Source of the DNA: Dermanyssus gallinae
Taxonomy: Eukaryota; Arthropoda; Arachnida; Mesostigmata; Dermanyssidae
Direction of reading: 5' to 3'
Length of the DNA: 64,000 nt
Assembly: GCA_003439945.1 (NCBI GenBank)
Contig: QVRM01002145.1
Coordinates: 186,001-250,000 of the forward strand
Both the position numbers and the translations under genes were made by a program. Positions 22,636-35,485 of this stretch are shown here, in pieces; the first letter of the stretch is position 1; each line of letters begins with the position of its first letter. Below the pieces are notes generated by a model that saw only the letters and a list, made by a program, of their open reading frames with translations, was not told the DNA's origin and made no database searches.

Positions 22636-24353
22636 CAGCAAGAAGACTGACCTCAAATATTAAAATTTAGGTTCAGCATTGATAACAGTAAGCTATTCCA
22701 CGAGATCTGCTGTGCAACTATAATAATTTATTGAAGTAGTTAAGGCACCGCATGTAGAATTCTCGTTTTAAATTCAGTGGTGTATTCAACGAGACTGTTG
22801 AGATTTAAGACCAGTGATTGCAGGAAATTGTGGCGAGCAGTTAGCATGCAATGTTGGGTCCCAATGTTTGCCATTTAATGCATTTTTTCAAGCTGAGTCG
22901 GCTTCAAAGCGGTCGACTATAAATTGTAGAGAAAGTTGGTCAGCTTCAGCTACGGTAATAGACGGTTTGTGTCACCGCGACAAGAAATGGCGACTATAAA
23001 TGGGAGAGAAAGTAGCTCAGCTACAAAATCATTAGTTAATTTTTTTTAATATGATGCATTGACGCTTTGCGTTGCCGCGACAAGAAATTGCACCAGACGG
23101 CTGAATGGCGAAACACGGGCACCGGGCAAATAGTGGCCAGAGACACATCAGGAGTTCTGGTCTAACGATAGAGCCGGAAACCCGGTGGCAATGGGTATAG
23201 CTGGGGCAGCTAGGGTGCTTTTTATGTGTGCTAAATTAAATATTGAAAACTAAGACGCGGCTGCAAAGCCTATTCAACGGATCATGAAAGCAAAGGAAGA
23301 GGCAGGAAGAAGGAAAATGGTGGAAAGCCTCCGAGAGCTGTTGCCAAGGCGCGACTCGACAAGCAGAACCTAACGATTTAAAATTTCCGAGACTTCTCCG
23401 CCGCCTGTGTGTAGTTACTCTTCTGCGTTAAGGATCTCGCAGGTCGGGGGGTCATCTTAAGGAGGATACATATATGTAGGCACTGCCGTCTATATATGTA
23501 GGGTTTTAGTGGGTATTGCCTTAATCCTTCGGCTCGACCCTTGTCAAGCGCCAAGACTTGCCACACTGTCTGAGCGTTGGCATGTTAGGGGGCCTTACCA
23601 ACTCCTGTTATGCTTTTTCTCAGTCGTACGTAAATGTATGTTAAACCCTGAACCTCCTCAAAAAAAATTAAATATTGAAAAAGCTGAAATCAAAGTCGTA
23701 TACTATAGACTAATTACAGAGCCGTACCAGGGAGGAATACATAAATACTTCTATGTTGGTTAACAGAAGAAACTATCTGTTAAAACCCGACATGCGAATA
23801 GTGTGTGCAAAGTTCAAGAGGAGGAATTACAGTTCGCGGGAAAACTCGGTGTCGGCAAAGCTGCTATAAACCTACGACGTCCTACGGATACATGCTTAGT
23901 AGGATAAATCAATAATATTCTAACTATACAAAGTTGACGAAATGGTAGTGCTATCCACCATCCATTGACCATGTAAACAATATATCAACGTTTATTTATT
24001 AGATGCCAGACTCAATGAACATTACGTTCTAGTCGAGTTGGGCGAAGACGGAAGAAGCACGATGACGTGTATAGCGCATTGTAAAACATTGAATAAAAGC
24101 GGAACGAAAGAAGAAGAGTGTTACAGAGTGGGCCATAATTATGACACTGCACACACATGAATGAACACTATCGAGTGTTGCTCCCATGTAGGAAACGTCA
24201 AGTTTGTTCCACTGAGAGCAAAGAGCTTGCCTCCTGAGTTCGCCCAAATTTTGGAATCGAATAGTCCCAAAACTGGCTTTTAGAAAGTGCCGCACAGAGA
24301 AAAAAAGGCCTACATAGAAAATCAGATTTTAGTTCCGTGACGGCCACTCCAAT

Positions 24354-24355
<2 letters not shown>

Positions 24356-24405
<50 letters not shown>

Positions 24406-24430
24406 TTATGCAATATATGCTTTAAACATT

Positions 24431-24484
<54 letters not shown>

Positions 24485-24566
24485 TTATGCAATATATGCT
24501 TTAAACATTACACATATATATATATATATATATGTGTGTGTTTATGCAATATATGCTTTAAACATT

Positions 24567-24648
<82 letters not shown>

Positions 24649-24690
24649 TTATGCAATATATGCTTTAAACGTTACTCACAGGTTATGAGT
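24356..24690 (+). repeat. Minisatellite: four copies of a ~35 bp unit joined by (TA)n
   Basis: The unit (TGTGTG)TTTATGCAATATATGCTTTAAACATTACACA, split here by position, recurs with its TTTATGCAATATATGC core starting at 24405, 24484, 24541 and 24648. Each copy is bracketed by (TA)n arrays of different length; the last copy has diverged at its end (CGTTACTCACA). Confidence 0.92.
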
Positions 24691-25799
24691 GCTTCACTCA
24701 GTTCACTCACGGTCTAGTTGTAGCCAAATAATATCCGCCCAATTGTCAGTGCACCCACAGGTTTCGACACTAGACAGACAGTAGTCGGCAATTAGCCAAT
24801 TCGACTTATAGGGCAATTAGCCGGCTAGTGCAACACAACGTTACTTCTTCTGAGAACAACTAAAACAAACGTATGAGACTTTTGTACGTCTCCGATAGAG
24901 ATGTTTGCGACTTTGATTTATCAACTATATGTATAGTCTATCTGTCAACTGGCTGGACTGGTTGGTCTCCACTGCCGAACCAATCGATCTGGCGTCATTC
25001 ATCACGGCCCGTCCTTCGGCTGCTTTCGAACTTCTGCAACGGCTTGCTCACTTGCCAGCAGCCAGCAGATAGAAACGTAGAATAAGAGTACGAAACGATT
25101 CTTTTGCTGGTACCAGTCGGTTTACTGCGCGTATGCCCGCGACTCCCGCGTGGCCGGGGAACATGAGGCACGGACGCTTTCTTACGCTATGTCGCTATAC
25201 GCCTCTGTTGAGGCGACTGTCGAAGCGTCTTGATGTCACCATGCCAGAAGACAATTGATGTTTCGTGTTGTTAAAGTCGTCGTCGTCGTCGTCACGCTCT
25301 CCATTACTGCTAAAATTATTGACGACCAGCCGACGATGGCTTCATCCTACCCGGCATTCAATTGAGAAACACCTCCTCCTTTTTAATCTTCTTCCTCTTC
25401 TAATTCTTGTTCGATGCTCAATTGACCAGCGGTTAAGTGTGCCTCACGTGATGAAGGCTATGCAGAGGAGAAATACGCATTGGGTCGCCGGTACGACCCA
25501 AGTCGATCGAAGTCGATGTAAGCGCTCCAACTCTCTCACTCTCTCGTTCTCGCTGTTGTACTCGAATTTCTGCATCTCTCCGAGATAGCAGCGTTTGGAT
25601 TGGAAGTATTAGAGGCTGTCGTTTTTGTTGTTATTGTTGTAGTTCTTGTTGTTGTTGGTGCTGCTGCTGCAGTTGTTTCCTCTGTTGTTGTTGCCGTCAC
25701 CGTCCCCGACCTTGATAAATGGTGACATTTTGAAGAACCAGTTTGCTGGACGCATAAATATAGCCACATTTATTGCCTGGCATTATCTCGACAGGAACG

Positions 25800-25893
<94 letters not shown>

Positions 25894-25920
25894 TATACAT
25901 ATACATATAATATATATTCA
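25800..25920. repeat. Compound (TA)n microsatellite
   Basis: About 120 bases of TA repeat, interrupted by short CATATAT variants. Confidence 0.9.
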
Positions 25921-26159
25921 ATCAGTCTAGTTGTGAACTACAAAGTGCAATAGCTACAACATTCACTGCATGACAGGAATCTGACTTTATCTAGACAGGC
26001 ACATAATATGCAATTAAGTTATATATATATATTTTTTTTTATGTGACCGTTTTCTCCGGGCGGGAAATTTATTTAAGTTCAGTAATTCGTCACAGAGCTT
26101 GAAGTTTCCATAATGACACAATTTAAACAATTGTAACCATTCAGGGCATTTTGCCTTGC

Positions 26160-27350
26160 TTTATTGAAAAAAGGTATTACAATAGAAGCAAAGCCGTTTT
26201 GAATCTGTGAACAACGTGCAATACTCCAGGCAAGTGAGTTGTTCACAACGTACACACAAGCAATCTCGTAAGGGTGGGTGGAGACGCCGCTCCAGATTCG
26301 CTAGTACTAAGATATTGACGCGCCAGCTATTTAAACATGCGGTAATCGCGGGATTGGTACTCGCTAACACTAGACAATGTGATACTCTTGCGTGGTAAAC
26401 AGCTCTACTACTAGCAACTCGTTTCACAAATCTATACTGCACGCTCTGCAAAGATTTGCGATATCCTTTATGGAATGTCACTTATACGTGAGAGCATTAA
26501 GTCCACTTTAATATCACTAAAGTTTGATACAGCTTTAAGTACACATGAGGATCCCGTATAATAAAAGGTCCGCATTATGAGATTGCACATTAGAGACGCG
26601 GCTTTGACAACCTCGAGCATGTGAGGTCTAAACTTCATTTGAAGGTCAAAAATTACCCCCAGGTCGTTATAGAGTAAAACTTTAGGAATGGGTTGGCCAC
26701 TTTGCATATTCTGAACAGTATCTGACATTGTCTTAAGAACTGCAAATAGGTAAAAAATTATGTACTTATTTAAAATTTACCCAACCTGGGTGTTAATAAA
26801 CCATAACAATAAATAGGTAATTGCATGCGGTTTTCCTTTGCCCATAAGGATATAGCATCTATCGCTTTCTGTAGAATCGCTGTGTTGTTGTCGTTGTTTG
26901 CCTTAACATAGATTTTAAGATTGCCTGCATGGAGCTTACGTGCAACACCAATATCTGGAAGCATAGCCCCGAGATCCTGTACAAATATAGCGTACATTAA
27001 GAGGCCTAGGATACACACCTGCCGACGGCGGAATAGCTATCCTCTACTTTGACGACAAATGTACGGTCTTTCAGGTACGCTCTACACCAGTTTATGATTA
27101 TAGGGGCCGATACCTAACGCTGACATCTTTGTCAGAGGCAAGCTCGATCGAATGCTTGTGAAAAATTATCGTAAACTATATGTAGAGGGATGTTGTGGTT
27201 TCGGGCCAGCGCCCAATCGTGAGCTACTTCCAGTAACTGGGTACCCGTTGATCGACTTCTTGTGAAAACATATTGTGTTAAGTCCAGCAGACCTTTCAAA
27301 TCAAGAAATGTGTAGAGCTCGGTCACAATTATTTCCTCTATTATCAAACA
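26160..27350 (-). mobile_element. Non-LTR reverse transcriptase relic (Jockey/CR1-type)
   Basis: Three minus-strand fragments follow the order of a reverse transcriptase. About 27347-27132 has QYVFTRSRSTGTQLLEVAHD and HIVYDNFSQAFDRA (motifs around the first catalytic Asp). About 27018-26770 has LLMYAIFVQDLGAMLP and LKIYVKANNDNN. About 26728-26468 has YNDLGVIFDLQMKFRPHM and CNLIMRTFYY, the thumb region. Frameshifts and stops separate the fragments and the YADD box is lost, so it is dead. Confidence 0.8.
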
Positions 27351-29439
27351 AGGGATTGCACACTGAGCAACAGTGAATCAACAACCCGAATATGATTTGG
27401 CTTTCATTAGAAGCTGAGCAACGCGATTACGATTTAGCTTTCATCAGAAGCTGTATTTCCCTTACATGTGTCACTGCGGCGTGGAGTTCGGCCACCAAAG
27501 AAGATATGGTAGGCTCAGGGCGAGGTCCAAGGCAGGTCCAAGTCACAGTAACCTTGACTGACCCTTAGATCGGTTCAAATCTTATGCCTGAGGACCATTT
27601 GGGCCCCACCCAAGAGAAAGCCGAACGTCCGATGGCTCAGCGCTTATTCTCTACAATACAATGCATAGGACATTGGTATGGGATAGCACTATTGTTGACA
27701 CTCTAGAATCCTCTCACCTTGAACATGGGATTCCCACACCGCATCCGCGACAGAACAGACAAAACTACGTAAATACCGCCGCGTTCGAGAAGCTTGGAAG
27801 ATTCGGGCCACAAATGGTAAACTTGCTAAATTTGCGGTTGTCAAAACAGAGGCGAATGGCGGCAAGGACATTTTTTATAAAATACTTAACAATTGACATT
27901 TAAAAAGAAAACATCAAACGTCATGGGGGCCATAAACAATTATTTGGTTAGGACTGACTGAATATAAGAACTAATCGGGCCACTGAAAAGTGTATATATT
28001 TAGATACTTTTGGAGATGATTCAAACGATTGGTAAGCTTATATATATATATATAATATATATCGAAACTTGGACAAAGTACGCTGCTAAACATCAGGGAT
28101 ACTACTATTCGTGAAGAGCAACACGAAGGGCCGAACCGGTGCTCAAAGCGGTACTGAAAGTGAATACGTTATAAATGTTCTACTTTGGTAGTGGTGTGAA
28201 AGCAATCGGTTAACAAAGATTATATGTAAAAATAATGATAAAACAAAGTATCAGACGTAGATTACTTGGCAAAACTACTCATTCGCTGTTAAGGAACGAT
28301 AAGCCATTTAGAGATAAATTGCTTGCAACGACGACTAACCGCACTCTAAGAGACTTCGTGGGCAAATACCGTAAGTTGCATGGGTTATTGATAGTCAAAG
28401 TATTCTTGTACAGTTCGTGCGATATTAGCGGTGCGCAAACTTTAAAATGAGAGGTGAAGATTGGTCAAATAGTTTTGCACAGCTAGTGAAAGCTTGTATC
28501 TCTACTCGCCACACAGGCTCTGCTGATCCGCTTGATCGCAATGACCAATGAGGATAAAAGACTGACAAGTTGGCGACTCTTAGCCTTAGAGATTTTAAAG
28601 CATTATTGTCAAGCATTGTCCCGTAGGGGCATATACTGACACGTGACTGGTGCTTGCAAGCCCGGTATGGCGTGAATTCTTCGCTCGAGACAGTATTAAT
28701 GAATGCACTTGGTGCAAAGCGGTGGTAGTGCGACATGGGAAATTGCTTCCTGTGCCAGTTGCTGCAAACCGCGTTTCGCGCAAAGAAAATTAAAAAGGCT
28801 GTGGTGATAAACAGCTATAATGTTGCGTCCAGTAATGTTGCGAATGCCGCTTTGACACACGGCATTTAAAGCGGGGCACTATAAGCCAAAACATCTTGCA
28901 GCACATCTGGCTCAACCTTATATAACTGAATTACGGCTTCGGCAAATTTTCTCAACCGGTTATTACGTAGCCATCCCAGATATACGTACGCCGCATTGTG
29001 TTGCCTAATTGATGAAACAGCCCTTACAGTATCTTCACCTTTCCGTTAACTTCCCATTATGTTTCCATTTTGCGAATGAGTCTTTGATCACTCATTGATT
29101 GATGGATGTATCCTAAATTGCTTTACACACTAAACCGACCTCGGCGGACCGCGGCCAGTCAAAAAACTTCATTATACCATTACCATACCAATACCTATCT
29201 GTGTCGTCGACATTTAGCTCCCCCACTCCCAGCAAATGTCTATTCGAATTTTTGTTTTGTTTTTGCCATGTGTAGGGTTTCGTTCTGACAGCCAACCGTC
29301 ACGCAGCCAGTTGCGGTCGTTCGTCGAACGACGGTGCCCTAATCTAGGAGGTCACAAGTGCTCTCATCGCACGCGGGCTGGAACGCCCTGCACGTAAATC
29401 ATCGCACGGCTTAAGATGGTGTAGAACGAAGACCCTTTT

Positions 29440-30757
29440 GATGCCACCCCCGCTCCATCTTCTATAGCTTAATCAATATAATATTGGGGAGGACAGAAGT
29501 ATCTGTGTAATGCAACTGCCATCAGGGATAGGTCTGATTGAAGGAGACCGGTAGAGACGCCTCTTCCACGGCTTCGAAGTAATACCGAGCCTGGGGGGGT
29601 GGGGAGAAATCCGGGTTTAGTGAGTTTGCGAGTCTCACACTAGTCACGCAGGCTGCTAGCGGCGCATGTGCATCATCCATTCCCAAAAAAAAATCGCCGA
29701 ATCAATACTATAGGCAGGAGCAACCAATTCTGCTCATTTTACGTCCCTCTTCATTTGTGACTTGCCCCACCTACGTGATACATATAGCTTGTAGTGTCAA
29801 TCCTCTATTGTCCATCTATTTTATGCTATCTGTCTTGTTTACTACTCGATAGCAATCGTTGCCCTAGATCAATAATACGATCAATAGTATGTTCGCCTGT
29901 CGTCGGCCTGCCGAGTGCGCTTGGGACGTCCAAAAGCCCACCGTACACCGCGATGAATGGGCTAGGCGTCCAAGCCTTTCACTCTCAGGACTTGCCATCT
30001 ATCTAGGCGTATCGCATTGCATCAATACAGCAATAGAAAAATTATCCTAAAAAAATCTTCTAGTTTATGTCCGTCATGCGCGTCTAGCTGACCACCATCG
30101 TTACCACAACGACCTAGCAAAATAGTGTCGTAGGAGCCCTCATAGTGCAGTTGCGAGATGACCGTCAGATGTCTTAAATATAGTTCAATGGTGCTGCACC
30201 GAAATTTCCGTCTCAATTGCCACCTACCACTGAGTCTATCTAGCCTTGTCATTGTCGTCCCTTCATCTTGTCTGAATTCATCTTTGCCTAGTCACCTGCT
30301 ATTCGTGTCGCTGCTATGCTATGTAGGTATCGTCATCATGGTGGGTCGCCTAGAAGCCATAGTACCGAGTCATTCTACGCTCGTAGCACCCTGCCCCATG
30401 ATTCTAGCTTCTGCCAACGGTGTGGCTTACTTTATGTACTGCCTTGACCGTCCTTTGCCATCAGCCCTATTCCACCACCCCATGTCTCCACCAATCAGTA
30501 TGGGTGTGCCATTTTGATAACCTGCGCATGCCCAGGTTCGATATCGATTGTGATACAGAACAAGAGGAAGTCTTCTGCTCCGCTTCTGATGCCACCCCCG
30601 CTAGAGATGTCCTTCTATTAGTCATCTGCATAGCTAATCTACATATGCAGCTGTAAATTGTGCGGCTGATATATCTGTGTATACTTACGTTATAATCTGT
30701 TATAGCTTAGTTAATAGAATATCGGCAGGACAGAAGTATCTGTATAGTGCAACTGCC
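29440..30757 (+). repeat. Pair of direct repeats 1.24 kb apart
   Basis: GATGCCACCCCCGCT occurs at 29440-29454 and 30588-30602. TATAGCTTA(A/G)T(C/T)AATA with GAGGACAGAAGTATCTGT/GCAGGACAGAAGTATCTGT and GCAACTGCC occurs at 29462-29520 and 30701-30757. The interval between has no recognised protein. Remnant terminal repeats of an element are possible. Confidence 0.6.
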
Positions 30758-31356
30758 GCCCTATGGCTAACATATAAGTGCCCTTGATTTTGAGATAACT
30801 AATAAGCCCAGTGTCTTCAAGCTGACGCCACACCCCAGTCGTTTTCACACAGATCATAATTGAAACAGCGAAAACAGAGTCATCATTCAGGATCGTAACA
30901 GAACGTTTGAGAAGTTAATCGTGGTTCGCGCATAGCTTGATTCACCTGTTCGTGTGAGAGCATTTAAATGACCTTACGGCGTGGTAACGCTGAATGCGTC
31001 CAGCTCGGAGCAGCCCGTAGTAATACAAATTTGAATGCCGACATTCATTGTCGAATGGTGGGTGTTTACGGCCATCCCTATAGGTATTAAAGCACCTTGA
31101 CTTTAATCATAAGACGCAAATGGGCCGCAGTCTGAAACATTTGATCGATTATAACTGAGGTCCCGCATTTCCAAAGCGCTTGTTGCTGGTGACGAGTTAA
31201 GAAGTCACTACTGCACTCCCAAATCAAAGAAACATTCTTAACAAAAGGGGCATGTATGTGTCTGAAGAAATCCAGTCCTTGTATATACATGTCCTACTTG
31301 TTTCCTGCAGCTAAGTCGTTCTCTTACTCAATATTTTAACCATATACAATTGTAAG

Positions 31357-31399
<43 letters not shown>

Positions 31400-31418
31400 G
31401 TGCTCCACATGCATATTG

Positions 31419-31456
<38 letters not shown>

Positions 31457-31741
31457 CAAAAGAGCAATCCGGATCCATACAGTACCTAGGGCGTGGTAAG
31501 AAATACATGATGCTGAAATTCAGTCACTGAGTGAAAGAGAGATAAATGGACACGTTTTTTTTAAGTTGTAGCAAGGTTAACGTTAAATTGTGAATTTCGG
31601 CGCATATTTGTGATTGATGCAGCTAGTTTCTCAATGCCAAAAAAGATTGCAGCACATAATTGGCAGTATATATGTTAATTTATTTAAAATTAGCTACCCT
31701 AAACATTAAAACAAACTCCAACAACGTCGTAATGGTGGAAG

Positions 31742-31782
<41 letters not shown>

Positions 31783-34700
31783 CTAGGTTCGCGGCAGTTT
31801 GACTTCTTGGGTGTCATCCTGACTAAACTCGTTCTCGTTGATGTCATAATCGGTCATGTGCTTTTCAATCCGCCACCATCGACCGAACGCGCCGATGTCG
31901 ACAAAACGCTCGGAAATCAGCTCAAAGTAGGTGGGTTCGTAAAAATCACACCGGGCTGGATACAGTTGACAGTCGGCTGCGTAATCAGTTCGAACCAGGA
32001 TTGAGCAGAATATCAGGTTATAGCGCTCGAGACGACCCTGATTTAACAGTCTGAAAACATCATACCCAATAGCGCTACATGAGTACATATGTCAAATATA
32101 TAACATCGCCCTCTCTCACTCGACAAGATGTACACTTCAAAATCATTAGGCACAGAAAATCGTGTATGCGAGTTTTTGGCGTGGGCTTAATTAACATTGC
32201 CGTAAGCCCCTTTTTCCCCTTCTCCCCAGTGTCAGTCCCTTCCACTAGAGTCTCATGTTAGTGACTGTTTCAGTGGTTGTATACTTTCTTTTTTATTTGG
32301 GGAGGTTTGGGAAATGCAAATGCACAATCGGTGTTGGTAGTCGACAACACTATGTGTGGAACTATCACCCACTAAAACCTCAATCCGTTTGTTTTATGAA
32401 ATAAATGGTAAAATTTCATTGCATTGAAAGTAGAGTATTTTTTTTTTATGAAGCGTTACGGCATCTCTGTTTTCAATATGGCTATTTTTCTTTAGCCCAC
32501 ATTTTTGCACTGTTTTTAATATGGCTATTTTTCTTTAGCCCACAAAGCTAAAGCGGCGTTCGCCAAGTCGCGCATTTCTAAAGTTTTGTCCGGGAAGCCA
32601 CAACGGTATAACAGAAATGAGTAATTTTCATGTCACTCCTAAAAAGACAGGTCACTCCACAATAAATTATTATTTTAAACAAAAAAAAACTGCGGCACAG
32701 AGACAACGCTTAGAAGATCAGGCCTAGCTATCCTGTGAAGATATATCCTCCTGCTAGCGAAGTAATTTAAAAGCAAGTACCGGCATAATCCGTTACTAAT
32801 CCGTTAATGAAGAAGAGGAGAAAATTATATATCTATATACCTTTTTTGGATATAACGCCAGAGTGAGGTTAGAGGTGATAAGTCTTATACTTTCAAGTAG
32901 AGAAACGCCTAAGAGCATTTTACTTCTTGTGCGGTCGGAAGTTTTTGCTTCGCTAACCAGACTAGCTCTACACATACCTCTACAAAATTAAACAGTTCGT
33001 ACCGCTATTGTCAACTGGAGAACCACAGTACACACGCAGAAAAATGAGCAAATAGGCGTAAATTAAGAGGTAAACTCACTGATTAATGTGGCACAGGTAC
33101 TTCTCGACTCGGGGACTCCTAATCGCCTTGGGGACGACACCCATCTCAACACACCAGTCGGTGCGCTGAGAGATGAAGTCTTGCTCCGTTGGATTAGTCG
33201 CAATAGAAGTCGCCGTCAACACAGCCCCTAAAACGTTACAGAAAACAAACACATCATAGTGCATATGCGCGCAGCTAGGCAACTTGTAAGAACGCTATGT
33301 AAGCGCATAGCGTTAACATCAACAACGCTTCACAGATAGTCTTTTGGACGAGCCGCCGTATAGACACACACACAACTTCCTTCTTTTACATTTTACAATA
33401 TGTTTACATTTGATGCTTGTTTTGCCTAAAACATGTATAATGTATACCAGTATGATGATATACTCTCTTGAACTATCAAGAGTTCATCCTTTCATGATAC
33501 AACTGGTAGTAAGTATTACATCCGAATAATTTGCTACATTGCATAACTATCCTTTGACATATGTCGACATAACAATGAATATATTCATACACACACGAGT
33601 TCATATACGGGTTTGTTGTGATCAACCTGAAAGCTTTTGCCACCAGCATTCGAAGTGTCATTACTGACGGCGCTCGGCCACAGCGAACAAACAGAAAGTA
33701 CGCACCATGGCACAATCAGGAGTGCCCTTCTTGCAAACATTATATGATTCAAGCATACATTATAGCTAAAATCTGCCCGGAGATTGTGTCTTTTTATATT
33801 AGATTAAGCCGTAACTACAACATAGTTGTAAAGTATACTAAGAGCATCAAGAGCAAAAACAATGCAACCTGCTCCTCGAAGCGCAACAACAACCTCATAA
33901 GTGCCTGCGCGTTAGGCGTGTTACTGCGTGTCCTGTTCCGCATGATATAATAAATGCGCGATTCCGCCAAGTGTTTGCCAGTGCCATAAGCGTTCACAGC
34001 TGTGCTCCGATAATAATGTCAGTGTGGAACGAGTGCGTCACTAAATCCCGTCAAACCCTGTCGCAGCCTCTTAGCGATTCCAAAGTTATCGACTCAATAA
34101 TAAATGCACCGTCCGAGACGGCCCCGGAGCCCGATTTTGTCACAAACAAGTATCTCAGACAAGCGATTCACCTTGCGCCCTGCTTCACTACACTTTTTAA
34201 CGAGGTAATGAAAACGGCCCAATTCTCCCTTCGGAAAATCAGCCTCTTAGAATTATCCATAAAAGAAAAGGGGATCCGTTGGCTCCATCGTCTTACCGAG
34301 ATATCGCAAAGAAGAGCGCAATCTACAAACTTGTTGGCTATCCTAGCCGTCGATTAGAACATTTTCTTGAGATTAACAGAAAGCTACCGAAGCAACAACA
34401 AGGCTTCAGGAGAGGCCGGTCAACAATGACAGCAAGTGCTGTACTTCTAAACTCTAGTTCAAAGCGGCCTTTAATACGGTTAAACTTGACAAGCTGGCTT
34501 TTGTGGGGTTTCGCTAAAAATATTGAAACTCATTAAATGCATTTTACAAGGAGGACAAGGTATGATAGATGATGGAGCCGCTGGACACATGGCGATCTTA
34601 CAGACCACTGGTGTTGCCCAGGGTGATAATCTTAGCCCCCTGCTGTTTTCGGTGCTGGTGAGCGACCTTCCTGAAGAGATACAGAGTCGGCACTCGCAGG

Positions 34701-35442
34701 TGGACGCCCTTATGTATGCAGATGACTTGGTGCTATACTCTCGCAGTCGATTTCATGTGCAACAACTCTATGCGAGCAGTCGGAAAGGACTACAATCCTT
34801 TACGATATGCTGTACATGGCTTCTACGTGAAGATCTGTATTCGAGAGAAGTTCCATGAAATTTCCTCGTTATGCTTGTCCAAACTCTGCGGGGGAAAGTG
34901 TGACTTATATCATTTCCAACAATACGATAGAACAGTTCCATTGACTCGACTTTGGAACCGTGATGAAGATACGTATATGGGCTTTCTCTGTACGCGCAAT
35001 ATTGTGTAAACCAACCATCGGTTAATAATGCTAAATATGATAAATATGTTCCTATTGTATTTGGTTTTAAACATACATTACGAAGCCTGTGTTTCACAAC
35101 GGTTAAAAAACGTCAAATAGAGGGTTCTTGTACAGTTTAGGAGAAAGAAAATCAGCGCATGCAGGTCTCGTCCGGCTCATGGTAGTCTCTTCTACATAGC
35201 TATGATGAAAGCTCTGTGAGGCCCCATGAATTGCTTTAGAAACTTAGGTTCAACGCCGTCTAACAAAATTAATGTCTCGCGTGCTCAGAAACTCCCATAT
35301 AAAAGTAATGACATATAATGTCACAGCGGCTCCCTTTAAATCGAATTGGCGTATAATTAGCTTAGACTCGAGGCGATTTAATTTACCCTCAACGCCTCAA
35401 TTCAGAACGAATAGTTGAGAACTGAGATTGTCACCTTGACAC

Positions 35443-35485
<43 letters not shown>

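Larger units (their letters stand above)
22133..31782. other. Gene-poor 9.6 kb interval with transposon relics and repeats
   Basis: I see no intact gene. Contents, listed separately where clear: a SINE fragment (22490-22635), a (TA)n-linked minisatellite (24356-24690), a long (TA)n block (25801-25918), a reverse-transcriptase relic on the minus strand (26160-27350), and a pair of ~60 bp direct repeats (29462-29520 and 30701-30757). Imperfect duplications occur at about 22910-23090 (shared CGACTATAAAT and CCGCGACAAGAAAT) and 27390-27455. Trinucleotide TTG/CTG runs lie near 25620-25700. About 23380-23560 on the minus strand resembles the tail of a non-LTR ORF, weakly. Confidence 0.55.

Noticed and set aside
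24356..24690. CRISPR-like array of repeats and spacers
   Set aside because: The context is eukaryotic and the spacers are simple (TA)n arrays, so this is a minisatellite.
31087..31290. Minus-strand frame MYIQGLDFFRHIHAPFVKN
   Set aside because: No family or splice support; it lies in transposon-rich intergenic sequence.
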